Assembly: GCA_947000775.1 (NCBI GenBank)
Contig: CAMQGK010000328.1
Coordinates: 1,446,001 to 1,510,000 of the forward strand
Source of the DNA: Pterois miles
Taxonomy: Eukaryota; Chordata; Actinopteri; Perciformes; Scorpaenidae
DNA length: 64,000 nucleotides
Direction of reading: 5' to 3'
The notes below the pieces were generated by a model. The model was given only the letters and a program-made list of their open reading frames with translations, was not told where the DNA came from and did no database searches. The position numbers and the translations under genes are program-made. Positions 13,133-23,971 of this stretch are shown in pieces (the stretch's first letter is position 1; every line of letters begins with the position of its first letter).

Positions 13133-13531
13133 ACTGCTACTACTGATGTCGCTGCTAATACTACTGATTGTGTGTTCGGTTGGTTCTGATTGCTTCTGAT
13201 TGTTGTCTTTTAGGGTCTCTCCAGCAGGTTTTCCTCACCTCGCTGCCTCCAGTGGCTGCTCAGATCCCCGTCTCTGCGTCCAGCTGCACCCGGTATGTAC
13301 TGATTCTAATACTACTGATACACCTGCAGTCCAGCTGCACCCGGTATGTACTGATTCTACTACTGATTCTACTACTGGTACAGTCCAGCTGCACTGGTGA
13401 TCAGTACTACAGATACTACTGATACTACTACTGTGTACTCTGTACAGATGGTGATCAGTCAGCAGACCAGCAGTAACCTGACGGAGCTGCAGGTCGTCAG
13501 TCTGGACGTCCACCAATCAAAAGACGACTGA
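5627..13531 (+). CDS. srf: Serum response factor (MADS-box transcription factor), possible frameshift in exon 7
   Basis: Nuclear MADS-box factor that binds CArG boxes as a dimer and controls immediate-early and muscle/cytoskeletal genes. Coding exons: 5627-6073, 7647-7916, 8155-8368, 8589-8723, 11830-11937, 12810-12995, 13214-13292, 13448-13531. Exon 1 (149 aa) has an acidic/Ser-rich N-terminus, then the MADS box from about residue 117 (GRVKIKMEFIDNKLRRYTTF at 120-139). Exon 2 starts AYELSTLTGTQVLLLVASE and completes the MADS/SAM core. Later exons are Ser/Thr/Gln-rich activation domain, and exon 8 ends in NLTELQVVSLDV. Phases agree up to exon 7, where one base seems to be missing (Ala-Ser-Ser-Cys where homologues read Ala-Val-Gln-Leu-His). 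As written, exon 7 to exon 8 gives an early stop that removes the last ~27 residues. With the base present the length would be 507 aa, essentially the usual SRF length. Confidence 0.95.
6235..6410. repeat. Short GC-rich tandem repeat and retrotransposon tail in srf intron 1
   Basis: 6238-6300 has three copies of a gggcccaggtggtcca-type unit. 6355-6405 is a short LINE-like 3' tail (gtgaatttctccactgtgag, then taataaagg and atcttatctta), the same family as copies inside the large satellite. Confidence 0.65.
6626..6960. mobile_element. Non-autonomous hAT-like repeat fragment in srf intron 1
   Basis: Begins actagggatgtcacaatacc and contains the 'gtcgataccaatgccagtg' motif typical of a dispersed fish repeat that I associate with hAT-derived elements. 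No coding capacity. Borders are approximate. Confidence 0.4.
7425..7495 (+). repeat. (GGA)n purine tract in srf intron 1
   Basis: Seventy bases of almost pure purine, mainly gga/gaa triplets. Its apparent open frame is a by-product of triplet periodicity. Confidence 0.85.
7925..8035. repeat. Minisatellite at the start of srf intron 2
   Basis: Three to four copies of a ~35-bp unit (ggttctgttagaac...cagccca) beginning about ten bases after the exon 2 donor at 7917. Confidence 0.75.
8811..8824. repeat. Perfect 14-bp palindrome in srf intron 4
   Basis: GTTAACGCGTTAAC, preceded by ggggctgtcagt. This resembles the end of a dispersed fish hAT-like repeat rather than a host regulatory site. Confidence 0.6.
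9178..9660. mobile_element. Repeat debris in srf intron 4
   Basis: 9178-9250 (ggggtggggtgattcataaa, then cggttcggttcggtac) looks like the end of a non-autonomous DNA transposon. 9578-9660 is a minus-strand LINE-type 3' tail (gataagatattcctttatta, then gtcccacagtggggaaattc), ending in a TATCT microsatellite. Confidence 0.5.
10018..10092. repeat. (GTCCTCCT)n simple repeat
   Basis: Pyrimidine-rich tandem tract of gtcctcct/gtcctct units in srf intron 4. Confidence 0.85.
10140..11035. repeat. ~66-bp minisatellite in srf intron 4
   Basis: About 13 copies of a ~64-67-bp unit made of ctttagtttactactaagat, acatgacaaactaacctaa and cagtcagactacagagtcta. Copies around 10620-10720 and 10870-10910 are scrambled or truncated, as expected of ageing copies or poor consensus. 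Confidence 0.9.
12015..12690 (-). pseudogene. Tc1/mariner transposase remnant in srf intron 5
   Basis: On the minus strand, the frame at 12338-12676 contains FTDESRFTLSTCDRCE and YDRFGGGSVMVWGG, the catalytic-core signature of Tc1-like transposases (the D of FTDES is the second DDE residue). Stops and frameshifts break it; the N-terminal half is absent. Intact flanking repeats were not seen. Confidence 0.85.
13005..13150. repeat. (CTA/CTG)n microsatellite in srf intron 6
   Basis: Imperfect triplet repeat (gctactgctactattactgg and onward), beginning about ten bases after the exon 6 donor. Leu- or Thr-only open frames across it are spurious. Confidence 0.9.
13279..13410. repeat. Tandem copies of the srf exon 7 end and splice donor
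   Basis: tccagctgcacccggtatgt at 13279 (exon end plus intron start) recurs at 13330, 51 bp away, followed by the same tactgattct; a third, shorter copy (tccagctgcactggtga) starts at 13384. Each copy retains a potential GT donor. Confidence 0.85.
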
Positions 13532-15507
13532 CTGTCACATGACCATCTCTACCTTCATGATTGGTCATCAGAGGCTTCACACAGGAAGTGACAGAAACAT
13601 CTGAGATTTCCACAATAAAATCTAAAAGAGAATTTTGAGAACAGATTTGTTGAACGTTCAGAATATGATCAGGATTAAAAATATCTTTCCTCTTGTTGTT
13701 CAGGTGTTGTGATGATGTCAGTGTGACCTGTGACATCATCAGCTCACCTGTGTGGACGTACCTGTTCTCTCTCTGTGACTGGTATCTTAAATCTGACATC
13801 AACAGAACATTATTACTTACCAGCTGACCGACTAACTAAATTCCATCATCAGAGATAAAACGGTGGTTTATTTTTATACAATATATCCTCATTATTCCAA
13901 ATAAAATATCTTTGAGGACTGAAATTGTGTTTGTGTGCTAATTTCCAGGCTAACACTTGTAACTAACTTATGAAAGTTAACTAGTTTAATTTGGATTTTA
14001 ACAGAGAAACTGCATATTAGCAAAAAAATCAACGCCACCAATAGAATTAAATAAATATGCAGATAAAGCGTCCAAATACTGTACTGATTCTTCAAAAACT
14101 GTAATCCACTTAACCTTAAAAGTACTGTACTATTAAAGATATTAAAATCCAGTTCCTCAAGGCCACCTTGGTCTCTACCTCTAATAACATCTTTTTATCA
14201 TATAATGAGGTTTTTCCTCTGTGTGATGTAGAGATTCCCTCTGTTTTATTGTAATAACTGCATCAAGCCTGCGACCCACTGACATCACCAAACTTTGACA
14301 TTGTTCTTCTGTGGTGCTTTTCCAGTCTTTCACCACAGCTTCTTTCAGTAGTTGTTTGTTTCAGGGGTTTCTCCCTTCAGTTTCCTCTTCAGCAGGTAAA
14401 ATGCTGCTCAGTAGGGTTCCAGTCTTCAGGTGGACTTGTCCAGTCTAAAACCTTCCACTTCCCCCTGATGAACTCCTCGGTTGTTCTCAGGGTGTTTTGA
14501 CTCGTTGTCTTGCTGCATGATGAAGGATCTCCTGATCAGTTTGGTTGATCTTTCTTTAAATTGTCAGACTAAATGTTTCTGTAGACTTCTGGGTTCATTT
14601 AGCTGCTGCCATCATGTGTTCCATCATCAATGAAGATCAATGATCCGTCCCAGAAGAAGCCATGCAGCCCAACCAGGACATTACCTCCACGGGGTTTGAC
14701 AGATGAGCTGCTGTGTTTGGGATCATGAGCAGATCTTTTCTTTCTCCATCACTTTGGTAAAGGTTCATCTTTGTGTTATCGGTCCAGAAATCTTTGTCCC
14801 AGAACTTTTGATCCTGGTCAGTCTGTCCTTCCTCTTCTTATTGCTAATGAGTGGTTCTCCTCTTCTGGTGTAGCCTCTGTCCTTCAGTTCCTGAAGTCTT
14901 CTGTGAACGGTGGATTGTGGATCCTTCAGTCCTCCCTCTGGAGGTTGCTGTTGACATCACTGATAGTTGTTTTAGGGTTTTTCTGTACAGTTCTCACAGT
15001 GTTTCTGTCATCAACTGCTGATGTTTTCTTGGTCTACCGGTTCACCGTCTGTTGCTCAGTACACCGTTGGTTTATTTCTTCTTCAGGACGGTCCAGATGG
15101 TTGTACTGGCTATGGACAATGTTGGTTCAATGGCTCTGATTGATTTTCATCTTCTCTCAGCTTTTCTCCCATAGACAGCTCTCTGGTCTTCATGTTAGTT
15201 ACACCTTTTAATTACACTTTAATTATACTTATAACAATGTCTAGGTCTGTAATCTTGACCTGGGATCCCTATACAGTAATATGGATCGAGGTCTCTCTGA
15301 ACGAGGCCCCGCCTCCAACGCTGGATCCAGTCGTCATGACCTGACCGCGTCGCGTACAGTGTACGTCATCGGAGCGACACGTGCGGAGGTCTTTCTTTCC
15401 CCGTGTTAGCAGCTAGCAAGCTATCCGTTAGCGACGCAGCGGCGAACATCGGAGTTATTTCACCCGCTTCTCAGTGAGTTTGAGTGGAATAAAGAGCTGA
15501 GAGGAAG
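13532..15507. other. srf 3' UTR, Tc1-like remnant and eif4a3 promoter
   Basis: AATAAA signals at 13614 and 13900 follow the srf stop and are candidate polyadenylation sites. 14150-15250 is a mobile-element remnant (separate entry). From about 15300 the sequence is GC-rich with TACGTCA at 15362 and CACGTG at about 15379, a plausible eif4a3 promoter and 5' UTR. Confidence 0.55.
14150..15250 (-). mobile_element. Degenerate Tc1-like transposon
   Basis: Read on the minus strand, 14600-14830 encodes degraded Tc1 transposase text (the region 'GGNVLVGLHGFFWDGSLIF' followed by broken frames). It resembles Tc1 families with a 'GGNVMVWACMAA..GTGSLVFID' core. Heavily decayed; terminal repeats not resolved. 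Confidence 0.6.
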
Positions 15508-18500
15508 ATGGCTACTGCCGGGCCACAGGGCAGGAAGAGGATCTTGAGGGAAGAGGACATGACCAAGGTGGAGTTCGAGACCAGCGAGGAGGTGGACGTC
15601 ACCCCCACTTTCGACACGATGGGCCTCCGGGAGGACTTGCTCCGCGGCATCTACGCTTACGGTAGGCCGGGGATGCGCGCGGCCTCCGAGGGAAGAGTTA
15701 GCTTATCGCGCTAAAGCTAACCCTTCCGAACCATGATGTTTATAAAGAGGCTACATCGATTAAACTGGTTCTACGTAGTCTTATCAAAGTTCTGGAGATG
15801 AAGTACTTTATTTTAGATACTTTTGTGATTTTGTTATTGATCTGTTTACTTCGGTTAGCATTAGCCATTCCCGCTAACGCTCCCTCCAGTTCCGGTTACT
15901 GTGCAGCTTCCGTTACCGCCGTGTAGTAAAATCAGAGAAACGGATGTTATTGTACTAGAATGCAGTAGATTCTACCCTATTTCTATGTGTTGTCTGTTGT
16001 TGATAGATAATGGTGTTAATAGTAAAGTCTCTGTGACTCTGACCGACTGAACCAGCAGACTGTTATTGTTGAACATCATAAAGTAGTAATCTGAACCGAG
16101 TTCGATGGTACTGGTCCATTATTAAGTTATATAGATAGATAGATATAGCTATATAGATCTATCTATCTATCGATCTATCTATATCTTAAGATTTCTGTTA
16201 CAAAACACGCTTTGTTTGGTTATAACGACGTAGAAAAGCTGTAATTTTCCAGGAATGCCACCACAGACATTCTTTCCATAATCCTACTATTGCTGCAAAT
16301 ATCTCAATATTAATTACTTTAATCAGTGGGCCAGAGGCTCAGTCATAACATTTGTTTAATTTCTACTTTTCTTCTTTAATGAGACTAACCTGGTTTGTGT
16401 TTCAGGTTTTGAGAAGCCATCAGCGATCCAGCAGAGAGCCATCAAACAGATCATCAAGGGCCGAGATGTCATCGCCCAGTAAGACCTCACCTTTAGTACT
16501 AATACTGCTTCTAGTACTAGTAGTACTAGAAGTAGTACTGTGTTCTTGAGAGATCCCTAGTGTTCTGTAGTGAGTCGTGGTGTTCTTTAACAGCTGGTCT
16601 CTGATCTGTCCAGGTCTCAGTCTGGAACAGGAAAGACAGCCACCTTCTGTGTGTCGGTGCTGCAGTGTCTCGACATCCAGGTCAGTGTTCTGATAGATGT
16701 GGTCCACTGCAGGAACTCGGGAATCGTTCTCCTTTATTTATCTACACTGTGAAATACTAAGTCTTTAAAGTGCTATGCTTCATTGTCAGGAACGTTAATG
16801 AAAATAAAATATGATGACCTCATTCTGTGATGCGTTTCCTGTCTGCAGGTGAGAGAGACCCAGGCTCTGATCCTCGCCCCAACCAGAGAGCTGGCCGGAC
16901 AGATTCAGAAGGTAGCCCCACCTTCACCACCACATCCAACCACTTGTCTGTGAGCAGTGATGATGTGACACTGCGTCCTGGTCTTTGATTGGCTCTGTCT
17001 GCATCCTGGTCTCTGATTGGTTATGTCTTCTGTGTGCTCAGGTCCTGCTGGCTCTGGGAGACTACATGAACGTCCAGTGTCACGCCTGCATCGGAGGGAC
17101 CAACGTGGGCGAGGACATCAGGAAACTGGACTACGGTCAGCACGTGGTGGCCGGGACACCTGGACGAGTGTTTGGTGAGTGTCTTCAGCAGAGGACCTAG
17201 TGGTCTCAGACCAGCTGGTGTTAGCATGAATTGATAAGATTTTGGAAGTCAAAGGTCACTGTGACCTAACAAAACATATTTTTCAACATAACTTAGTAAA
17301 TCATTCTGGCAACAATTGAAACAAAGGCAACTGGACTTAGATTTGTCTCTGAAGACGTTTCGCCCCTTATCCAAGTGGCTTCATCGGTTTGAACGCTGCA
17401 GTCTGACTAGTCCCCACTAGTCGTCAGTCCAGTTGCCTTCGATTCAATTGTTGCCAGAATGAATATGACCTGGATGAATGAGAACATTCACAAACTTAGT
17501 AAATCATGTACTGACTCTGACAGTTTGACTCAGACGTCTAACACAATAGAGTGATGATGTGAAGACCTGTTGGACAGACTGACACCTGACTTGGTGGAGG
17601 GATACAACCACGAGGCTGTAACTCTAGTTGGAGGGATACGACTACGAGGCTGTAACTGTAGCTGGTGGAGGGATACAACTGGCAAAGAGTCTTTTACATC
17701 ATTGTGGAGGAATTTTGGCCCACTCTTTTGTACAGAATTGATTTAATTCAGCCACATTAGAGGGTTTTGGAGCATGAAGGGTTTAAGGTCACAGCATCTC
17801 AATCAGATTGAAGTCTGGACTTTGACAAGGCCACTCCAAAATGTTAGTTTAGTTGTTTTTAAGCCATTCAGAGGTGCACTAGCTGGTGTGTTTAGGATTA
17901 TTGTCTTGCTGCAGAATAAGGTCTGGGATTCTGCAGCAAGACAATAACAGTAACATAAACTAACCAACCAACCAATGGATGCAGCAGAGCAGCAGCTCCT
18001 CTGTTCAGAGAGAGAATATTCAGCTCTGAAGAGAGCGTAACATTTTTAGTTAATGATGATAAATAAAGCGTGAGGTATACAGTGAAGTAAGGGCATGCAC
18101 AGGGAGCTGACGTTTGTTATTTTTCTGCAGATATGATTCGTCGCAGGAGTCTGAGGACAAGAGCCATCAAGATGCTGGTTCTGGATGAAGCCGATGAGAT
18201 GCTCAACAAAGGTGAGACTGAACATGTGTGTCCCCTGGATGAAGCTGTGATGTCACAGTGGAGTGGTACCACAGAACTGAACTCTGGGAAACTGTAGACG
18301 AAATACTGTGAACAGGAAAGTGACAGCTTCATTTCATCGTAAAGACATGGAATACAGCATTTAGTTTTAAAAATAATGTTGTAGTGTAAAGAGTTTATTG
18401 ACAGCACAGTGCAAAGAGATAGAAAATGTTTGTTTAAGTCACTTGTGAAACCACCAGAAACACAAAACGTGGAACATTGACTGTGTGTGCTGGTTTACAT

Positions 18501-21500
18501 GCTGAAGTATCACACATACTACGAACTCTGTAGTAGTCTGTGTGTTTTCCTCTGTTGTTCCAGCTGTTGTCATCAGTATTGTTGTTTAAATTTTCTGTTC
18601 AGGTTTTAAGGAGCAGATCTACGATGTGTACCGTTACCTGCCTCCGGCCACACAGGTGGTTCTGATTAGCGCCACGCTGCCTCACGAGATCCTGGAGATG
18701 ACCAACAAGTTCATGACAGACCCCATCCGCATCCTGGTGAAACGGTCAGTCCAGAAATACATACAGAAAAAAAAAATCCAGAACATATTCAGGAAGGACA
18801 TCAAGAAAATATTCAGGAAAACATCAACAAACTAAAAAAGCACTTGGAGAGCGCAGACCTCTGCCAAGCACCATAGTTTCCCCCATATTGTAATTCACTC
18901 CAAAAACATACCCTTTCCAAGTGGATTTAAGTTTATATCATTAATGGTTCAGAAGTTATTAATGAAAATCTCTTTTTCGCTAATGGCGATTTCTTCTGGA
19001 TCTATCTCCTCAAGTATTAAAGCTAGATCAAATTCGTTGACATACTTCAGATGCAGAATTGTCTCAGCTACACGATGCCGCTCGTTAGAAATCTCAACCT
19101 CTAATATTAAATGCACAGTAGGCCAAAATGTAAGAGCACCCCCATTTTTTTATATAAATTGCTATAAAATCCGCCATCTGGATCAGATGTGGATCAGCCT
19201 TTGGGATTTGATAGAAGTACACATTGGAAAATCCCTGAGTCAAATTTCATGAGCTTTGGTCAATAATTAGCAGAGATATTGAGAAACAATTTTTGGGTCC
19301 CATTTACCCCAATGTTAACGAAAATTTCAAAATGATCCAGAATCCAGGATTTCTTCCGGATCATCCTTAAAATTAAATCAGTTCTTCCTTTTCACATTTT
19401 CGACACACCCTGAAAATTTCATCAAAATCCGTCCATAAGTTTTTGACTTATCTTGAACACAGACAAACAAACAAAGAAACAGACAGATAAACGCCGGCAA
19501 AAACATAACCTCCTTGGCGGAGGTAATTACAGCTGCTGGTGGCAGCTCGCGGGTTCAGGCACTTTTCAGCTCAACAGGACGCAGCTGATTTGTCAAAATC
19601 AAAGCTGTGAACAGCAATGATCAAACTCACTTCAGCTGGTTTAATTCTGAGGGTCACACTAATCATATACACTTGTTTTATCTTTATAATGTATTCAGTA
19701 ACTGTACAGTCAACGTCCCACCAGTCATATTTCTTGGCATTTTGGGGACATGTTTCAACAGAATAATTGAAAATATCCAGTTAGTTTGGCGGTTTTGGAC
19801 AAACTGTCAATTACTTATGACCAAGTTTGCAGTGAACTTGTTTGGAACAGATAGGGCCCCTTTTTGAGGGATTTAAAGATAGTTTTATACACGTATTTCA
19901 ACATAGTTATGAAACATATTTTGTGACTTTTGTATTGACTGGACAAACCATTTCTGATGTGTAGTCTGATTTGTGTTATGCACACTTTTTTTGTAACGTC
20001 CCCTAGTGGTCAATTTGAATTTCAGGGTATGTTTCAGCTACTGTTTTGGACATATTTTGCAACCCTCACATTTGTTGGACAAATGGTTGTTGTTTATGTG
20101 CTGAGCCAAACCCATTTAAACTTCATTGGTCAATTTCTTGGAAACAAAATGAGATATCAACAAGCTTTATTCAAGTTTTGATACGCTTGGTGCAATAATG
20201 GTACAAAAAATTGGGTAGAAATCAGAGCTACAGTTTTGGAGGAGAAGTCAAAAATGTGTTTTTTAAAAAATTTAAAATGACGGAAAATGTATTGGGCAGA
20301 CTTTAGTGGTCCATGAGGATTTTTATAGAACTCATGGAGCTGGACTTGTGTCTCAAATTTCAAAAGAATTGGACATACGGTGTGAGGGATGTGGCCTTTC
20401 CAAAATCACACGTTTGGCCGTTCATTACAGCCCCACTATGTGGCTGATTGGAGTCATACTGCTTGGGAAGCATTTGCACATCATTTCCAGTTATTGTACC
20501 AAGTTTTGATGTTTCTAGCACATTGCAACTCACATCAAATTAAACCGCGGCATAAGACAGCAAATAATAATAATAATAATTAAAGCTGTGAGCAGCGATG
20601 AGCGGTGCTGGGTGGATACCCGTCGAAACACCCGTACATTTCAGTGACCATCAGACACTGCACAGCCAAGTTAGACGTTATTTCTTGCGTGGATTGAGTG
20701 GCACAGGAAATGACATATTGCAATTTTTCACCACTTCCTGTGTCCACTATGTGGTGCTAGAGAACACACACTAACTACGCATTATGTTATTATCAAGTGT
20801 AGATCACACAGTGAACGCTTCATGTGAATTGTATGATGTTTGTTACATAACGATGATTTCCTGCTGCCAGTGGGTGGCGCTATGACTGTGACTCAATATT
20901 ACCATGTAGATGTCTTCAGGACTGGACGCTCATCAAACTTTTATCAAACTCATCTGGTAAAGATCTGACCATCTGGAGTTGAGTTACAACAGTTTCTATT
21001 TGAATTGCGAGTCAGCGAAATTCGCTGCTATTCAACGAGTCCTCACAGTCTTCATAAGAAAGCTTCATCAAGGTCTTGAGGCTTTTCTGACCTAATTTGA
21101 GGTGGATCTGATTAATTTGTGAGGCAGAGTACATCAACATGCAAAACATGACATTTCCTGTTGCCACTAGGTGACGCTATGACCACGAGCCAACATTTGC
21201 ATGGGGATGTTGTCAGGCATGGACTTTTATCTGACGTGAGAACTCTAAAGGCCCAAGCCGGAGACCCGTAAAATATCAAATTTTTCACGACATCTGATGT
21301 GTGCGTAAAATTTGATCACTTTTTGGGAATGTTTAGGCCCTCAGAAAGGCAGTTCATTTTAATAATAATAATAACTTGTTCAGTCTAAATGAAGTCCTTG
21401 TGGCCCAACATTTCAGTGCTGTGGCCCTACATATTATAATAGATCTAAGAAATGATCAGGAAAAACATCCAGTACAGAGGTCTAGATAGAAACGCTGCAG

Positions 21501-23971
21501 TCAGGCAGTACAACACTGTCCTCAGGTCCAGAATCAGACAGACTTTTGTCTAAACTGATCTTCGTCTGTCTTCCTCAGTGACGAGTTGACTCTGGAGGGA
21601 ATCAAGCAGTTCTTCGTGGCTGTGGAGAGAGAGGAGTGGAAGTTTGACACACTGTGTGATCTGTACGACACTCTGACCATCACACAGGCCGTCATCTTCT
21701 GCAACACCAAGAGAAAGGTCTGCTATACTTCACACTCACACTGACGCTCCTTTTACTTCATGGACTAAGAGGATCTCTGATCAGGTCCTGTAAGTCTAGC
21801 CTGCAGCAGCAAGGCCTTCTGGGAAGTTGAGTCTTGTGTGTGTGTGCGTGTGTGTGTTTCAGGTGGACTGGCTGACAGAGAAGATGAGAGAGGCCAACTT
21901 CACAGTGTCGTCAATGCATGGCGACATGCCTCAGAAAGAGAGGGAGTCCATCATGAAGGAGTTCAGATCAGGAGCCAGGTAACATTAACCTTTAAGAGTA
22001 GTCGTCCTTAAACTAGCAGGGTGGCGGTTTGATCCCCGGCCCTGCTGTTGGCACGTCCTAGTGTCCTTGAGCAAGACACTGAACCCCAAGCTTCTCCCTG
22101 TATGTGACGGTTCTAACATATTAAAAGTAGAGACAGACCAACCGGGAGTAAACGTCGGCCATCAGTGAACGATCAGTGACCCGGCGTAAATGTCCCAGTC
22201 TGGGTATCTGCATGTGTATTAATATGATTGATATGAAGGATGATCATGGTTAACATGATTTAAATGATGTGTTTTCAGTCGTGTGTTGATCTCCACGGAT
22301 GTCTGGGCACGAGGTTTAGACGTTCCTCAAGTTTCTCTGATCATCAACTACGACCTGCCCAACAACAGAGAGCTCTACATCCACAGGTATGTATCACTCC
22401 ACACAAAGTAGTCCAACAGAGAGCTCTGCATCCACGGGTACATACCACTCCACAGAAAGTAGTCCGTCAGAGAGCTCTGGTTCCATGGGTACAGTGGATA
22501 GAAAGTCTCCACATCTCCACATAGTTGGGTGATTTTCTTTTTTTTTTTCTCCATCTGATAAAATATAACACGTTAATAATAACAAATGATCTCAAAATTT
22601 CTCAACTTCACTAAACATTTATTGAACAACACCTATGGTCTGTCTCTCCAATCTACAATTTGTGTCTACATTGCAGTGCACTTATATATTTTAAATAAAA
22701 ATAATGTTTAAATATCTAATACATGATTCGGGTTAAAACTAAACTTTGTCAAATAAACGTTTGGATAAAAAAATAAAGTTTTAGTGCACTTAGCAGCATT
22801 TATCACAGATGCAGAAGAGTGACTGAGGGTTTCTTTTAATTCAGGGTTTGATTCCCACTCCTCTCTGTATTTTTGTGTGTTCAGTTTAGACTGAGACATG
22901 ACGAGCAGCCAGCTAGATGTTAATCACCTTCACTGCTTGAAGGTATCCACAGTTATGCTGTCTTATATCACAGAGAGGCTCACACACAGTGGACGAGGTG
23001 AGGAAGTGACTGAGGCTGTGGAGAGCAGATTTTAGTGCAGCGATTTATTTAAGACAAAGAAAATTTTACATTTACATCCAGCCAGCGGCGGCTTCGTGCA
23101 AACAAGATTCATTTGCAGTCTGGACGCAGAGGGATGAACATTTCCTGCTGTTACTGCAGCGAGGAGGGACTGCTGTACGACCAGGACTGGGTGCTTTGGG
23201 GCCGGGGAGGTGTCCACGACACTGGGCTGCCCGTTGATGCGCCTGCTTGGTAATCGACTTAATATGCTCAGACATCAGTCGATGGCGATCATGGAAAAAA
23301 AAGGCGACTAATGGGCCCGATTAATCGGCTGACCTCAAATATGTACCACTCCACAGAAAGTAGTCCGACACAGAGCTCTGATCTTACATGGTCTCTGGCG
23401 ACGTCTCTCGCTGGGAGGATCTCAGGTGTCATGGGAAAATGCACAAGTTGATAGTAAAAGTCAAATATTTAATGAATTTAACAGAACATTTTATTGAAAG
23501 TGGAAAAAGATTTTAAATGGAGACAATATTATCAGCTGTGTGTAAATGATGGGCGGGGCATATATGCTGGGGGCGGGGCCAGCGGACTGAATGTCTATCA
23601 TTTATATAAAATATAAATCACTGAGTTAATATTGAGTTCATGAAACAAGCAGAGTTTCTGCTCCAGCGTGCCTTCCATTCTAAAGTGACCTTTGACCTCC
23701 AGAATTGGTCGGTCTGGTCGTTACGGCCGCAAGGGCGTGGCCATCAACTTTGTGAAGAACGATGACATCAGGATCCTGAGGGACATCGAGCAGTACTACT
23801 CAACCCAGATCGACGAGATGCCCATGAACGGTACAAGTCCATGTTCAGTCTCAGCCAATCAGAATGAGGCTCTGATGTCACAGAGGATAAATATCTGCTG
23901 CTGTGATTGGCTGCTGCCATGGTGACATGTTTCTGTTTCCATCTTTCTCTGCAGTGGCTGATCTGATCTAA
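15508..23971 (+). CDS. eif4a3: Eukaryotic initiation factor 4A-III, DEAD-box RNA helicase
   Basis: ATP-dependent DEAD-box helicase that clamps RNA as the core of the exon junction complex (splicing-linked deposition, nonsense-mediated decay). Exons: 15508-15661, 16406-16478, 16614-16680, 16849-16911, 17042-17174, 18131-18211, 18603-18744, 21579-21717, 21863-21978, 22279-22386, 23703-23830, 23955-23971. All phases join to give 406 codons plus stop (human 411). Motifs: Q motif around 54-66, Walker A SQSGTGKT (77-84), [18 protein letters not shown] (182-185), [11 protein letters not shown] and [13 protein letters not shown] (358-370). The C-terminus is MPMNVADLI. The start codon gives the family-typical N-terminus ([20 protein letters not shown]). 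AATAAA at 24100 is the probable polyadenylation signal. The gene looks fully functional. Confidence 0.98.
17290..17507. mobile_element. Short insertion with 15-bp target-site duplication in eif4a3 intron 5
   Basis: aacttagtaaatcat occurs at 17290-17304 and again at 17493-17507. The segment between begins tctggcaacaattgaaacaa and contains the inverse (ttcaattgttgccagaatga) near 17435-17465, so it is also an inverted-repeat structure. It includes the gaagacgtttcgccccttat motif, widespread in fish non-LTR/Penelope-like repeats. A 15-bp duplication suggests target-primed retrotransposition. Confidence 0.7.
17685..17945 (-). mobile_element. Tc1-like transposon fragment in eif4a3 intron 5
   Basis: Contains ggaggaattttggcccactc, agattgaagtctggactttg, then acaaggccactccaaaatgt and the ttattgtcttgctgcagaa region. 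This is the antisense of a common fish Tc1-like transposase segment. Fragment only. Confidence 0.7.
18841..21370. mobile_element. Dispersed-repeat mosaic in eif4a3 intron 7
   Basis: 18841-19530 ends with acataacctccttggcggag, after a stretch of caaacaaac, a 3' end very common in acanthomorph genomes. 19590-20580 and 20583-21360 each start with aaagctgtga(a/g)cagc(a/g)atga and are bounded by (aat)n. They carry phrases such as 'gtgggtggcgctatgac' of a high-copy fish repeat whose class I cannot name. No intact frame. Confidence 0.5.
22010..22215 (+). mobile_element. tRNA-derived SINE fragment in eif4a3 intron 9
   Basis: ggcggtttgatccccggccc resembles a Pol III B box, followed by gtccttgagcaagacactga and accccaa, characteristic of teleost tRNA-derived SINEs. 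The 5' A-box end is decayed. Confidence 0.65.
22366..22500. repeat. 51-bp tandem copies of the eif4a3 exon 10 end and donor
   Basis: The segment cagagagctctacatccaca (end of exon 10) plus the following intron start recurs at 22417 and 22468, exactly 51 bp apart each time. Donors decay from cag|gtatgt to cgg|gtacat and tgg|gtacag. A relic of another copy is at 23337-23385 (accactccacagaaagtagt, then ccgacacagagctctg), separated by an insertion. Confidence 0.9.
22501..23336. mobile_element. Insertion splitting the 51-bp array in eif4a3 intron 10
   Basis: About 830 bp of unrelated sequence lie between the third copy and the relic copy of the 51-bp array. It ends ggcgactaatgggcccgatt, then aatcggctgacctc, reminiscent of dispersed fish DNA-transposon ends. 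No coding frame of substance; class not determined. Confidence 0.5.

Noticed and set aside
13005..13145. Leu- or Thr-homopolymer peptides near srf exon 6
   Set aside because: Triplet microsatellite in the intron directly after the exon 6 donor.
13671..14095. Small open frames after the srf stop
   Set aside because: They lie in the srf 3' UTR, are AT-rich and lack homology.
14771..15139. 122-codon plus-strand frame
   Set aside because: It is antisense to a decayed Tc1-like transposase region; no family resemblance in this frame.
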